A stretch of 45,638 nucleotides of DNA from Pseudomonadota bacterium (GTDB lineage: Bacteria; Pseudomonadota; Gammaproteobacteria; Burkholderiales; Burkholderiaceae). The notes beneath the pieces were generated by a model, which searched no databases, had not been told where the DNA came from, and saw only the letters and a list, made by a program, of their open reading frames with translations. Within the stretch, counting starts at the first letter, position 1. The number at the start of each line of letters is the position of its first letter. Positions 16,785 to 25,346 of the stretch are shown one piece after another. Location of the stretch: assembly GCA_023441105.1 (NCBI GenBank), contig JAEZQX010000509.1, forward strand, positions 1 to 45,638, given 5' to 3'. The position numbers were made by a program, and so were the translations under genes.

Positions 16785-17666
16785 TTGGCTCAGGTCACCC
16801 GGGAAAGAGCGCGCACTGGCCGTAAGGCAGCACTGCCGGTCGTCGCAGGACCCGCGGCAGCAGCCGCTATGTCGGCAGTGACGTCGGCGGCAGCGCCGGT
16901 GGCTGCAGCGTCGGCGGCCGAAGCCTCCGCGCCGGACCGCACCCTCGGAAGCCGGGTGTCGGCGCTGCTGCGCGAACGCCTGATCGGCGGCGCATTCCAG
17001 CCCGGCGACAAGCTCTCCCTGCGTTCGCTCGCTCAGGAGTTCGGCGTCTCGATGCAGCCGGTGCGGCATGCGGTTGCCGGTCTCATCGGCGACGAAGCGC
17101 TGGAGGTGGCACCGAACCGCGCCGTCCGGGTGCCGGTCATGACGGCGGCCAAGTTCGACGAACTGACCGCCATCCGCCTGGCGATCGAAGGATTTGCCAT
17201 CGAGACGGCCGCCCGCTCGCGCAGCGCCGCCGATCTTGCCTCGATCCGCCGCTTCGACCGGGCCTTCCGCCGGGAATGCCGCTCAGGGGCACCCGACGCG
17301 GAACGGGCGGTGCGGGCCAACCAGGCACTGCATTTCGCCGCCTACCGGGCGGCGGGGATGCCGGCACTGATGGCGATCATCGAAGGCTTGTGGCTGCGCA
17401 TCGGGCCGGTGCTCAACCTCGACATGCGGGCCAGCCCGCAGCGCCTCCAGATGGGCCAGGCGGAATCCTGCCACGCAGCGCTGTTGCGCGGCCTCGAGGA
17501 GGGCTCACCCGCCAAGTCGCGGGCCGCCCTCGAGAAGGACATCCGGGCTGCGGCAGCCTTCATCCGCAGCCGCGGCGTGCTGTTCAAGCCGCCGCGGGGC
17601 AGGGCGCAGGTCACGCCGAAGGGACGAGGGGCGAGGGGCCAGGCAATAGACACCAGCCGGCGGTAG
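16785..17666 (+). CDS. GntR-family transcriptional regulator, FCD subfamily
   Basis: A 293-residue regulator. After an alanine-rich leader of about 50 residues comes a winged helix-turn-helix (LGSRVSALLRERLIGGAF then LAQEFGVSMQPVRHAV), then an all-helical FCD ligand-binding domain (about residues 120-265) with the metal/ligand histidines in NQALHFAAYRA and SCHAALLRG. Such proteins are usually repressors released by the substrate of the pathway they control. TTG at 16785 has GGAG 5 nt upstream; ATG at 16869 is an alternative that removes most of the alanine-rich leader. It diverges from the transporter/BKACE operon and precedes the SDR by 17 bp, so it probably controls both. Confidence 0.9.
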   Translation: MAQVTRERARTGRKAALPVVAGPAAAAAMSAVTSAAAPVAAASAAEASAPDRTLGSRVSALLRERLIGGAFQPGDKLSLRSLAQEFGVSMQPVRHAVAGLIGDEALEVAPNRAVRVPVMTAAKFDELTAIRLAIEGFAIETAARSRSAADLASIRRFDRAFRRECRSGAPDAERAVRANQALHFAAYRAAGMPALMAIIEGLWLRIGPVLNLDMRASPQRLQMGQAESCHAALLRGLEEGSPAKSRAALEKDIRAAAAFIRSRGVLFKPPRGRAQVTPKGRGARGQAIDTSRR

Positions 17667-17683
17667 CAACCAAGGAGAACCTC

Positions 17684-18472
17684 ATGGATCTTGGCATCGA
17701 CAACCTGAGAGTCCTCGTCACCGCCGGCGGCGGCGGCATCGGCCTCGAGATCGCGCAGGCATTCCTGCGCGAGGGCGCGCGGGTCCACGTCTGCGACATC
17801 GACCACGACGCGGTCAGCGCCCTGGCCGGCAGCCATCCCGCGCTGTCCGCTTCGGTCTGCGACGTGGCCGAGCGCCCGCAGGTCGACCGGCTGTTCGTCG
17901 ACGCGATCGCCAAGCTCGGTGGTCTCGACTGCCTGGTCAACAATGCCGGTGTCGCCGGACCCACCGGCGCGGTGCAGGACATTGCCCCGGAAGACTGGGA
18001 TCGCTGCCTCGCGATCAACCTCACCGGCCAGTTCAATTGCGCCCGGCTCGCCATCCCGCACCTGCTGGCGCAGGCCGACGAGCCCCGCAACTGCAGCATG
18101 ATGAATCTGTCTTCCCAGGCCGGCCGATTCGGCTTCGCGCTGCGCGCCGCCTACGCTGCCTCCAAGTGGGGCGTCATCGGCTTCACCAAGACACTGGCAC
18201 TGGAGCTGGGTCCCGCCGGTGTGCGCGTGAATGCCCTGCTGCCGGGCATCGTCGCCGGCGATCGGCAGCGGCGCGTCCTGGAGGCCAAGGCGCAGGCGCG
18301 CGGCGTCGGCTTCGACGAGATCGAGCGGATGGCCTTCTCGCACACGTCGATCAAGGAATATGTCACCGCCGCACAGCTGGCCGACCTGGTGGTCTTCACG
18401 GCAAGCCCGCGCGCCAGGACCATCTCCGGCCAGGCCCTGTCGGTGTGCGGCGACACCAACATGCTTGCCTGA
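17684..18472 (+). CDS. Short-chain dehydrogenase/reductase
   Basis: A 262-residue classical SDR. The nucleotide-binding loop is VTAGGGGIG (residues 12-20), then NNAGVAG, the catalytic Ser in NLSSQAG and the YxxxK motif in YAASKWG. An Asp at the end of the second strand (CDID) favours NAD(H). AAGGAG stands 6 nt before the ATG. It follows the GntR gene by 17 bp and so is probably co-transcribed with it. Context suggests it oxidises or reduces a hydroxy/keto intermediate in the pathway of the divergent BKACE operon; the substrate is unknown. Confidence 0.9.
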   Translation: MDLGIDNLRVLVTAGGGGIGLEIAQAFLREGARVHVCDIDHDAVSALAGSHPALSASVCDVAERPQVDRLFVDAIAKLGGLDCLVNNAGVAGPTGAVQDIAPEDWDRCLAINLTGQFNCARLAIPHLLAQADEPRNCSMMNLSSQAGRFGFALRAAYAASKWGVIGFTKTLALELGPAGVRVNALLPGIVAGDRQRRVLEAKAQARGVGFDEIERMAFSHTSIKEYVTAAQLADLVVFTASPRARTISGQALSVCGDTNMLA

Positions 18473-18552
18473 GCATCGGACCGCGGACCGGGCGGGAGCG
18501 GGCCGCAGCGGCACGGCGGGCCCGACAGTCGCCGTGATCGGCGTGCCAGGTC

Positions 18553-19026
18553 ATGACAACACCTTCTGGTACCCTTCGACATTTGCCCATGCAACCCGCA
18601 ACTCGAGAGCGAGCGACCCGACAGAAGGCGGCAATCCGGACGGTCATCGATGCTGCCCGCCGTCCGCTGACGCCGCTGGAAGTGCTTGAGGGCGCACGCC
18701 TGCAGGTGCCTGCGCTGAGCATCGCCACGGTCTACCGCAACCTCAAGTCGCTTCTGCTCGACGGCGCGATCCAGATGGTGCCGCTGCCCGGCGACAATCC
18801 ACGCTACGAGTCCAATCATGCCGCAAGCACCCATCACCATCATTTCCAATGCACCGCGTGCCAGCGCGTCTTCGACGTGCATGACTGCCCGGGCGACCTG
18901 AAGCACATGGCGCCGGACGGCTTCATCGTGGAGCGACACGAGCTGACTTTCTACGGCCATTGCGCCGAATGCGCCCGCCAGGCGGCCACGCCAAGGCCCG
19001 GGCGAAAGAGCAGGGCCGGACTGTGA
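18553..19026 (+). CDS. Fur-family metal-responsive repressor
   Basis: A 157-residue protein with the Fur fold. The winged-helix recognition segment is LSIATVYRNLKSL (about residues 55-67), followed by a His cluster (THHHHFQC) and two CxxC pairs, CTAC and CAEC, that form the structural zinc site. The family includes Fur, Zur and PerR; the His-rich region and Cys pairs fit Zur or PerR as well as Fur, so I do not name the metal. ATG at 18589 is an alternative start. The stop overlaps the start of the PAS histidine kinase by 4 bp (GTGA), an unusual pairing for a Fur-type gene. Confidence 0.88.
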   Translation: MTTPSGTLRHLPMQPATRERATRQKAAIRTVIDAARRPLTPLEVLEGARLQVPALSIATVYRNLKSLLLDGAIQMVPLPGDNPRYESNHAASTHHHHFQCTACQRVFDVHDCPGDLKHMAPDGFIVERHELTFYGHCAECARQAATPRPGRKSRAGL

Positions 19027-20147
19027 CGAGCCGCCTCGACGCCTGGCTGGCCTTCCTGCTGAGTACGGCATCGGACAATGCCATCATCGTCCTCGACCGC
19101 GAAGGCCGGATCACCCGATGGCTCGGCGGGTCGGAGCGCCGCTTCGGCTATACGCAGCAGGAAGCAGTGGGTCTCGACTTCGGCGTGCTGTTCACGCCGG
19201 AGGACCGGGCGCGGGGACTCGATCGGCAGGAGCTCGCGGTCGCGGCAGCAAGCAGCCGCTCGGAGGACGATCGCTGGCACCTGCGCAAGGATGGCGGCCG
19301 ATTCTGGGGCAGCGGGGTGCTCGAGGCGGTCCGGGAGGAAGACGGCGCCATCTGCGCCTTCTGCAAGGTCCTGCGCGACCGCACCGATGTCCGGACGCAG
19401 GTCGACGCGCTGCAGAACCGGCTTGCCTTCGCGGAAGAGGAGGGTGCTCGTCGCGCGGAGTTCCTCGCCTCTCTGGGGCACGAGCTGCGCAACATGCTTG
19501 CGCCGCTGCAGAACGCGGCATTGGCCCTTGCGCGGAGTGCAGACGATTCGATCCGGTCGAAGTCGTTGCAGCTGCTCGAAAGACAGCTCGCTTCGATGTC
19601 GACGCTGCTCGACGACCTCGCGGAGCAATCGGCGGCGGTCGCCTCGCGGCCACGGTTGCGGCTTGCGCCGGTGGTCGTCCAGGAGGCGCTGGAGCTCGCG
19701 GCGGACGGCCTGCGGGCAGAGGCGGAACGAAAGCGCCAGGCGGTGGTGGTCACCGTGCCGGCGACCCCCATCGTGATCCAGGCGGATGCCGCGCGCCTGC
19801 AGCAGATGCTCCTCAACCTGCTGGGGAACGCCAGCAAGTACACGCAGGCCGGGGGTGAGATCCACCTGACTGCCACCGTCGAGTCGAGCGAGGCCGTGAT
19901 CCGCATCACCGACAACGGGATGGGCATCGCCCAGGAGATCCTGCCGCACATCTTCGAGCTGTTCACCCGCGGCGATCCCGCGAGTCCCGTCTCCGGCCTG
20001 GGCGTCGGGCTCGCCGTGGTGAAGGAGCTCGCGAACCTGCATGACGGCGGCGTCGAGGCGCGTAGCCCCGGGCAAGGGAAGGGGAGCGTCTTCACGCTGC
20101 GGCTGCCGGTCGATGGACCACGCCGGACCGGCCATGCCGCCGGCTGA
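19023..20147 (+). CDS. PAS sensor histidine kinase, catalytically intact
   Basis: About 374 residues, soluble. An N-terminal PAS domain (about 10-120) ends in CKVLRDRTD, a short coiled segment follows, then the H-box LGHELRNMLAPLQ (phospho-His about 153). The HATPase domain has N-box LLGNASKYT (Asn about 269), G1 box TDNGMGI and G2 box GLGVGLAVV, all intact. There is no receiver domain and no adjacent response regulator. The GTG start overlaps the Fur-family stop by 4 bp; the downstream MOSC gene overlaps its end. Two close paralogues in this window (31816-32919 and 42897-44018) share its PAS domain but have lost the ATP-binding motifs, so this is the only intact member of the set here. Confidence 0.88.
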   Translation: MTSRLDAWLAFLLSTASDNAIIVLDREGRITRWLGGSERRFGYTQQEAVGLDFGVLFTPEDRARGLDRQELAVAAASSRSEDDRWHLRKDGGRFWGSGVLEAVREEDGAICAFCKVLRDRTDVRTQVDALQNRLAFAEEEGARRAEFLASLGHELRNMLAPLQNAALALARSADDSIRSKSLQLLERQLASMSTLLDDLAEQSAAVASRPRLRLAPVVVQEALELAADGLRAEAERKRQAVVVTVPATPIVIQADAARLQQMLLNLLGNASKYTQAGGEIHLTATVESSEAVIRITDNGMGIAQEILPHIFELFTRGDPASPVSGLGVGLAVVKELANLHDGGVEARSPGQGKGSVFTLRLPVDGPRRTGHAAG

Positions 20148-20721
20148 CCTCGGCGTCGCGGATTCCAGTCCGGCGCCGGCGGATGCTTCAGTAGCCGCAG
20201 TGCAGGCCAGCCGCAGCCACGGTTTCTCCAAGGCCACCTGCCTGAGCATCACGCTGCTGGCGGGCCGCGGCGTAGCGGGTGATGCCCATTGCGGCGAAAC
20301 CGTGCGGCACCGCTCGCGCGTGGCCAGGGATGCCACCCAGGCCAACCTGCGCCAGGTCCATTTGATCCACGAGGAGCTGTTCGACGAACTCGAAGCCTCC
20401 GGCTTCAAGGTGCGTGGCGGCGATATCGGCGAGAACATCACCACCCGCCGCATCGCCCTGCTGGAACTGCCACGCGACACCCGGCTGCACATCGGCGAAA
20501 CCGCCATCGTCCGGCTCACCGGCCTGCGCAATCCGTGCATTCAGCTCGATCGCTTCCGACCGGGGCTGATGGCCGCCGTGCTGGAACGCGATGCGCAGGG
20601 CGGGCTGGTGCGCAAGGCCGGGGTGATGGGGGTGGTGGAAGCGGAAGGGGTGGTATATGCCGGCGATCCGATCGCCGTGCGGCTGCCGGACGGACCGCGG
20701 CATCGCCTCGAGCCGGTCTGA
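20134..20721 (+). CDS. MOSC domain-containing protein
   Basis: A 195-residue protein with a MOSC domain, the sulfur-carrier fold of molybdenum cofactor sulfurases and YiiM-type proteins. Visible features are HGFSK near the start, the loop GRGVAGDAH, GDIGENITT and the conserved Cys in LRNPCIQLD. Family members handle activated sulfur or reduce N-hydroxylated compounds with the molybdenum cofactor. Its exact role is unknown. The ATG at 20134 overlaps the kinase gene by 14 bp; an earlier ATG at 20113 is also open. It may be the third gene of a Fur-kinase-MOSC operon. Confidence 0.86.
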   Translation: MPPADLGVADSSPAPADASVAAVQASRSHGFSKATCLSITLLAGRGVAGDAHCGETVRHRSRVARDATQANLRQVHLIHEELFDELEASGFKVRGGDIGENITTRRIALLELPRDTRLHIGETAIVRLTGLRNPCIQLDRFRPGLMAAVLERDAQGGLVRKAGVMGVVEAEGVVYAGDPIAVRLPDGPRHRLEPV

Positions 20722-20915
20722 CAGCAGCCAGTTGCGTCCGAGCCGGCTGGCCGCGACCATCGTGTGCGGGGATGGCGCGCGAGCCGTCGACCTTCGGCAT
20801 ACGGCCGACAAGGCCCGACCATCGGTCGGCGCCAGCCGGTCAGTCGCGCCAGGGCCGGCTTGGGGCCCGCCGTTCGCCGTGACAATCGAGCCTCGACTCG
20901 GAGTGAATCCGGCCC

Positions 20916-21824
20916 ATGCTTGTCCAGCAGCTTGATCCTTTGTTCAACCTCGTCCGCGACACCTTCTCCGGCGAGTCCGGGCGCATGCTCGTCACGCTGG
21001 TCGTCTTCGTCCTCGGCGCCACCGGGCTGCGAGCGGCGCAACGCTATCTCGGCCAGCAGCTCGACGATGCGCCAGGCTCACGCGACAAGGCACGCCGGCG
21101 CTACGTCTGGGCGCGCAACGCCATCGGCGCCGTCTGCGTACTGGCCGTCGGCACCATCTGGGCTTCCAAGCTGTCGGGCGTCGCGTTGTCGCTGGCGGCG
21201 GTGGCCGGCGCCATCCTGATCGTCAGCAAGGAGTTCCTGCTGTGTGGCCTGGGCTACGTGTTCATCACCTTCAGCCGTTCATTCACCGTCGGTGACTACA
21301 TCGAGACCGGATCGACCAGCGGCCAGGTGCTCGACGTCGACCTGTTCGCCACGACGCTGCTGGAGACCGGATCGATGCACCAGTTCAACGGCCGCCGAGT
21401 CAGCGTACCCAACGCCAGCTTCTTCACCCAGCCGGTGCGGAACTTCTCCGCCACCGGGCATTACGTGCTGGACACGGTGAAGCTGGTGATCCCGTTCGAA
21501 TTCGACCTGCGCGAGGTCGAATCGCTGGCCCTGGCCGCAGCCCGGTCGGTGTGCGAACCGTGGCATGCCGAGGCGCGCGCGCACATGCATCGCATCGAGG
21601 ACGCCGACTTCATCTTCCTGCCCGGCGCCGAACCGCTCGCCATCTTCGAACCGCTCGATGCCAAGCAGAACCACCTGACCTTGCGCTTTGCCTGTCCCGC
21701 GCGACGGCGCATGACCGCCAAGCAGGAGATCCTCAAGACGTTCTGGAGCTCGATGCGGGCGGCTGGAATGCTGGCGGCGCCTGGCGCGAACGCGGCGGCG
21801 AGGGATCCATCGGCTCCAGCGTAG
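20916..21824 (+). CDS. MscS-family mechanosensitive ion channel
   Basis: A 302-residue inner-membrane protein. Two or three hydrophobic helices occupy about residues 25-125, with the pore-lining helix in the Gly/Ala-rich SLAAVAGAILIVSKEFL region. The beta domain follows (FTVGDYIETGSTSGQVLDVDL, then NGRRVSVPNASFF), characteristic of MscS. The C-terminal alpha/beta domain ends with an Ala-rich tail. The protein would open under membrane tension to release solutes. CGGAG precedes the ATG at a long spacing. Its last 92 bp overlap the 3' end of the convergent nitronate monooxygenase gene. Confidence 0.9.
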   Translation: MLVQQLDPLFNLVRDTFSGESGRMLVTLVVFVLGATGLRAAQRYLGQQLDDAPGSRDKARRRYVWARNAIGAVCVLAVGTIWASKLSGVALSLAAVAGAILIVSKEFLLCGLGYVFITFSRSFTVGDYIETGSTSGQVLDVDLFATTLLETGSMHQFNGRRVSVPNASFFTQPVRNFSATGHYVLDTVKLVIPFEFDLREVESLALAAARSVCEPWHAEARAHMHRIEDADFIFLPGAEPLAIFEPLDAKQNHLTLRFACPARRRMTAKQEILKTFWSSMRAAGMLAAPGANAAARDPSAPA

Positions 21825-22881
21825 CGATCCATCGAGCTGCCTCATCTGCTTCCGCGGCCAGCGTCCGGACCAGCTCTCCTGCGGGCATGCTGCGCCCCAT
21901 GCCCGCCGCTTGCCCTGCCCATAGCGACATGAACTCCCCGCGCCCAAGGCGACCTGCCTCCGCGCGAAGCTCCGCGGTCAGAGCGTTCTGGATAGGGTAG
22001 TCCGGCACGCCGTGCTCGTCGGTCTCCCGCATGTAGCGATTGACGATCCCTCGAGCATGTCGACCCGAGAAGCTCCGCGAAAGACGGGTACTGTCGTCCC
22101 GCGCCGACGCGAGATGCGCTTTCCAGGTGGCATTGATGCCGGCTTCCGGGCAATGAAGAAATGCCGAACCCAGCTGTACCGCATCAGCCCCCAGCATCAT
22201 GGCGGCCATGGTCGCGCGCCCGGTCATGATCCCTCCGGCCGCGATGATCGGCAGACCAACTGCCGGTCGCATCTGGGGCAGCAGCGCCATCAGCCCGACG
22301 CACGACTGATCCATGGCGCCCAGGAAGGTGGCCCTATGCCCGCCCGCCTCGCTGCCCTGTGCGCATATCGCGTCCGCCCCGGCCGCTTCCCAGGCGCGAG
22401 CTTCCGCTACGGTCGTAGCAGTCCCTATCACCTTGGAGCCGACCTCGTGCAGGCGCCGCACCGCGCTGGGATCGACAATGCCGAGGGTGAAGCTGACGAC
22501 GGGCGGCGCGATGTCCAGCAGGGCGTCGAATTGCTCCCGGAAGGATTCGCAGAACTTGACCGGAACCGTCGCAGGCGGCAGGCCGAGCAAGCGACGATAA
22601 GGTTCGAGGCTGAACATCGCCGCCTCCAGCTGGGCAGGGCGGACGGTAACCTCCGGCAGGACGAACAGATTGACGCCGAACGGCTTTGCGGTGCGTCGCC
22701 TGATCTCCCCGACCGCTGCGTCAATGGCCGCAGGAGCAAGCAGTGACGCTGCAAGAAAGCCCAGGCCACCCGCGCCGGAGACCGCGCTTACCAGAGCCGG
22801 CGGCGAGGCGTTGTTCATCGGGCCCTGGACGATCGGATACCTGGTCTGGAACAGGTCCTCGAATCGGTGTCTCTTCCACAT
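21733..22881 (-). CDS. Nitronate monooxygenase family flavoprotein
   Basis: A 382-residue FMN-dependent TIM-barrel enzyme (2-nitropropane dioxygenase family). Motifs are YPIVQGPMNN at the N-terminus, GFLAAS, the catalytic His in QGSEAGGHRA, and the phosphate-binding IIAAGGI with MLGADAVQLGSAFL. The class oxidises toxic alkyl nitronates such as propionate-3-nitronate; related members act on other substrates. The ATG at 22881 gives the normal N-terminus; the frame stays open further upstream without homology-like sequence. The C-terminal 25 or so residues are Pro/Ser-rich and lie opposite the mscS coding end, so the reading frame has probably been extended past its ancestral stop. Confidence 0.9.
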   Translation of the reverse strand: MWKRHRFEDLFQTRYPIVQGPMNNASPPALVSAVSGAGGLGFLAASLLAPAAIDAAVGEIRRRTAKPFGVNLFVLPEVTVRPAQLEAAMFSLEPYRRLLGLPPATVPVKFCESFREQFDALLDIAPPVVSFTLGIVDPSAVRRLHEVGSKVIGTATTVAEARAWEAAGADAICAQGSEAGGHRATFLGAMDQSCVGLMALLPQMRPAVGLPIIAAGGIMTGRATMAAMMLGADAVQLGSAFLHCPEAGINATWKAHLASARDDSTRLSRSFSGRHARGIVNRYMRETDEHGVPDYPIQNALTAELRAEAGRLGRGEFMSLWAGQAAGMGRSMPAGELVRTLAAEADEAARWIATLEPMDPSPPRSRQAPPAFQPPASSSRTS

Positions 22882-23016
22882 CGTCAACGTTCTCCAACTG
22901 GACTGCGAGAGCGGATGGCCCGCCCGGATACCTGCGCGGTGCGCCCTGGGCCTGAATGCGATCCGGTCCATGTCCGGCCCTGGACGACCTCGTCACACAT
23001 CAGCCATTCGTCGTGC

Positions 23017-24078
23017 CTAAGGCGCCAGCGGCTCGGCATTGCCTTGCGGCTGGTTGGCATCCAGCTCGAACGCGTACGAGAAGAAGGAGATCGCAAGCTC
23101 ATTGATCATCGATTGAACGCGGCTCCGGTCGATGAAGGGCCGGTCCTTGCACAGCTCAGGAGAAGTTGCCGACTGCCTATCGGTGCAAGGAGCCAGGAAA
23201 ATGAAGTGCCCGGCGCCGGGAACCATCTCCACCAATGCCAGCTCCCGGAGATGTGTCAAGAATGGACGCAGGTTCAACTGCAGCGAAAGCTGCTCGTCTG
23301 CCTGGGCTGCAACGATCCCGACAGGGACTCGCACGGCTGCCAACGACTCCTGTAACACGACACCAATCGGCGCCAGTAGAAGGGCGGCCTTGATCCTGAC
23401 GTCGAGCATCGCGACCGCGCGAGGGACGTCGCCTTCGATCACGCCATGGGCCTCGCAGATTCCGCTCCGGCGCGGGCGGATCTTGCAGTAAGCCTCCAGT
23501 CGCCCGAAGTCGGGCGAGGCCCCGGCAAGCATCATCGCCGTTATCGAACCCGCGGAGTAACCGATGATCCCAATCCGCTGCTGATCGATGCGCTGCCCAT
23601 GCGAACCGTTCAGCGTCGCGGTCAGCAGGCGGGAAACGTGTCGAGCGCGCGAGTAGGCTGAGCTGGTCTTTCCCAAGCCGCTGGCATCTCGGAAGTTGTC
23701 GCCTTCATGCGAAAGGGCGGCAACAACGACGCCGTTCAATGCCAGATGGCTGGCGAGAGCATGGTGGCTAAGCATGCTGCCGCGGCTCCCGTGTGAGATC
23801 AGGATCAGCGGGAAACGCCCCGGTGCGGGAGGCGCATCAGGCAGTGCCAGCACGTCGTACGGGCCGAGCCGTGTAGTCACGGGTGGAACCGGGGCGGGAA
23901 AGAAGACGACTGCATCAAGCGCCGTATTGGCGTCGCCCAGAAGCGCGATCCGCTCGATTCCCACGCCATGTGCTGAGGCAATGCTCGCGGGAGCCAGCAT
24001 GGCCGCTCCAACGGCCGCCATGGCCGAGCACCGCGCAGCCGCCAGGCTGATACGACTTCTGAAACTCCTGACTGACAC
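23017..24078 (-). CDS. Exported alpha/beta hydrolase, dienelactone-hydrolase/PAF-acetylhydrolase-like
   Basis: A 353-residue protein with a signal peptide (Arg-rich start, then AAVGAAMLAPASIASA), so probably periplasmic. The hydrolase core shows LILISHGSRGS (oxyanion region), the nucleophile elbow GIIGYSAGS, an Asp in AAQADEQL and the His in GAGHFIFLAP. This matches the group of predicted dienelactone hydrolases related to platelet-activating-factor acetylhydrolase, which cleave short esters; the substrate is unknown. GTG at 24078 has AAGGAG 7 nt upstream. It is transcribed alone, divergent from the PEBP gene. Confidence 0.8.
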   Translation of the reverse strand: MSVRSFRSRISLAAARCSAMAAVGAAMLAPASIASAHGVGIERIALLGDANTALDAVVFFPAPVPPVTTRLGPYDVLALPDAPPAPGRFPLILISHGSRGSMLSHHALASHLALNGVVVAALSHEGDNFRDASGLGKTSSAYSRARHVSRLLTATLNGSHGQRIDQQRIGIIGYSAGSITAMMLAGASPDFGRLEAYCKIRPRRSGICEAHGVIEGDVPRAVAMLDVRIKAALLLAPIGVVLQESLAAVRVPVGIVAAQADEQLSLQLNLRPFLTHLRELALVEMVPGAGHFIFLAPCTDRQSATSPELCKDRPFIDRSRVQSMINELAISFFSYAFELDANQPQGNAEPLAP

Positions 24079-24424
24079 CCGCCCGCTCCTTCGACATTCG
24101 GCCAATGCAGTTGACTCAAGGCTTGAGAACTCGCGGCCTCCTCAACACAAGGCCGTGAGACAACGCATTGTCATTTGGCGGCTATTCGGGGAACAACCCC
24201 CGGGGACGAGAAGATCTCTTGTCGATGAGACAGGAGAATTCAGGCATATCCACCGGCTCCACGATTGCCAGCCCCCAGCCGCGGGTCATCAGCGATCCGC
24301 ACGGCTGCCTTCGATCGCGAGGCGACAGATCAAACCTCCTCAACCGGCGAAGACAAACCCTCGCTTGTCGCAGAGCCACGTGGGAGGAACCATCCACGGA
24401 ACCCTGATCCCGGATGACCTCTAG
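24079..24424. other. Intergenic region between the exported hydrolase and PEBP genes
   Basis: About 346 bp with visibly lower GC than the left half of the window. It should hold two divergent promoters, but I find no strong -35/-10 pair and no convincing gene. Short frames on both strands lack codon structure. Confidence 0.4.
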
Positions 24425-25030
24425 ATGAATGATTGCCTTGCCTGGCGGCTCGCGACCTGTCTGCTTGTCGTCCTACAGCCCAGCATCGCATCAAGCGACG
24501 GCAGCTTCACCATCCATGCAGGTGACATCCGAACCAACGAACCGATCGGTCGACGTCACCTCAATGACGGCGCCGCTTGCGCCGGCGAGAACCTGTCTCC
24601 CGAACTGCGGTGGAAGGGTGCACCGTCAGGAACACGAAGCTATGCGGTGACAGCCGTGAATCGTGACGCCCCCGATTCTCCGGGCAAGTACCACTGGATC
24701 GTGGTGAACGTCCCTTCCCGCTGGACTGGGTTGCCACGAGGCATCCAGCCGTTCTCCGCAGCGGGCGGAATTCTTCAGTCGCGCAATGACTTCGGGAAGC
24801 GGGGCTGGTTCGGCCCCTGCGTCCCGCCTGCTACGACGCCGAATCGCTACGTCTTCACGGTGTACGCACTCGATGTTGAAACCCTGCCGGTTGCTGCCGA
24901 TACCGAGCCGCCCGTGATGGACGCGCATATTCGGCGACACGTCATCGCGATCACCACCCTCACCGCGATCCACCCGCGATGGGGTGCTGCACACGAAGCG
25001 GGCGATCCCGGCATTCCCTTCGCCAGGTAG
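24425..25030 (+). CDS. YbhB/YbcL-type PEBP-family protein, exported
   Basis: A 201-residue phosphatidylethanolamine-binding-protein-like protein. Residues 1-23 are a signal peptide, so it is probably periplasmic. Family motifs are ENLSPELRWKGAPSGTRSYA, then NRDAPDSPGKYHWIVVNVP, GPCVPPATTPNRYVFTVYALD. In most members the second motif starts DPDAP; here the first Asp is Asn. Bacterial YbhB-type proteins have no settled function. The ATG has no good ribosome site. An imperfect copy of its last 25 or so bases follows directly downstream (about 25050-25076). Confidence 0.88.
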   Translation: MNDCLAWRLATCLLVVLQPSIASSDGSFTIHAGDIRTNEPIGRRHLNDGAACAGENLSPELRWKGAPSGTRSYAVTAVNRDAPDSPGKYHWIVVNVPSRWTGLPRGIQPFSAAGGILQSRNDFGKRGWFGPCVPPATTPNRYVFTVYALDVETLPVAADTEPPVMDAHIRRHVIAITTLTAIHPRWGAAHEAGDPGIPFAR

Positions 25031-25346
25031 GTCCGCTATGGGCTCCCCGCGTTCCCTTCACCGGTAGATCCACTACGTGATTCCGGACCTCGTCCGGACC
25101 GTTCCCCGGCCCATCCCGGGTCGCCGCAGGGGAGGGCAAAGCCGCCGGTGCCGGAGGAGGCCACGGGCATTTGGGGCACGCGTGCCAGGGCAGAACGATG
25201 CTCGCCGTGGGATGCCCTTTGGGAGGTGAATCGACTTCATCTCCGTCCAAGCAGAAATCACCATTGAACTCGGCCGGAACCTGCTCATGAGCGACCAGGA
25301 AGGGCTCAGACTGAGGGCTGGTCGACAACATACTTCAGGAGACTTC
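25031..25346. other. Intergenic region with a hairpin after the PEBP gene
   Basis: 316 bp with no firm gene. TCCGGAC (25082-25088) and GTCCGGA (25092-25098) form a 7-bp stem with a 3-nt loop, a possible weak terminator lacking a T-tract. A minus-strand frame (24960-25331) with some protein-like sequence overlaps the PEBP gene and is not called. Confidence 0.45.

Noticed and set aside
24960..25331. Minus-strand frame of 123 codons with a CxxC motif
   Set aside because: It overlaps the PEBP gene end and becomes Pro/Ala/Arg-rich; no start signal or domain supports it.
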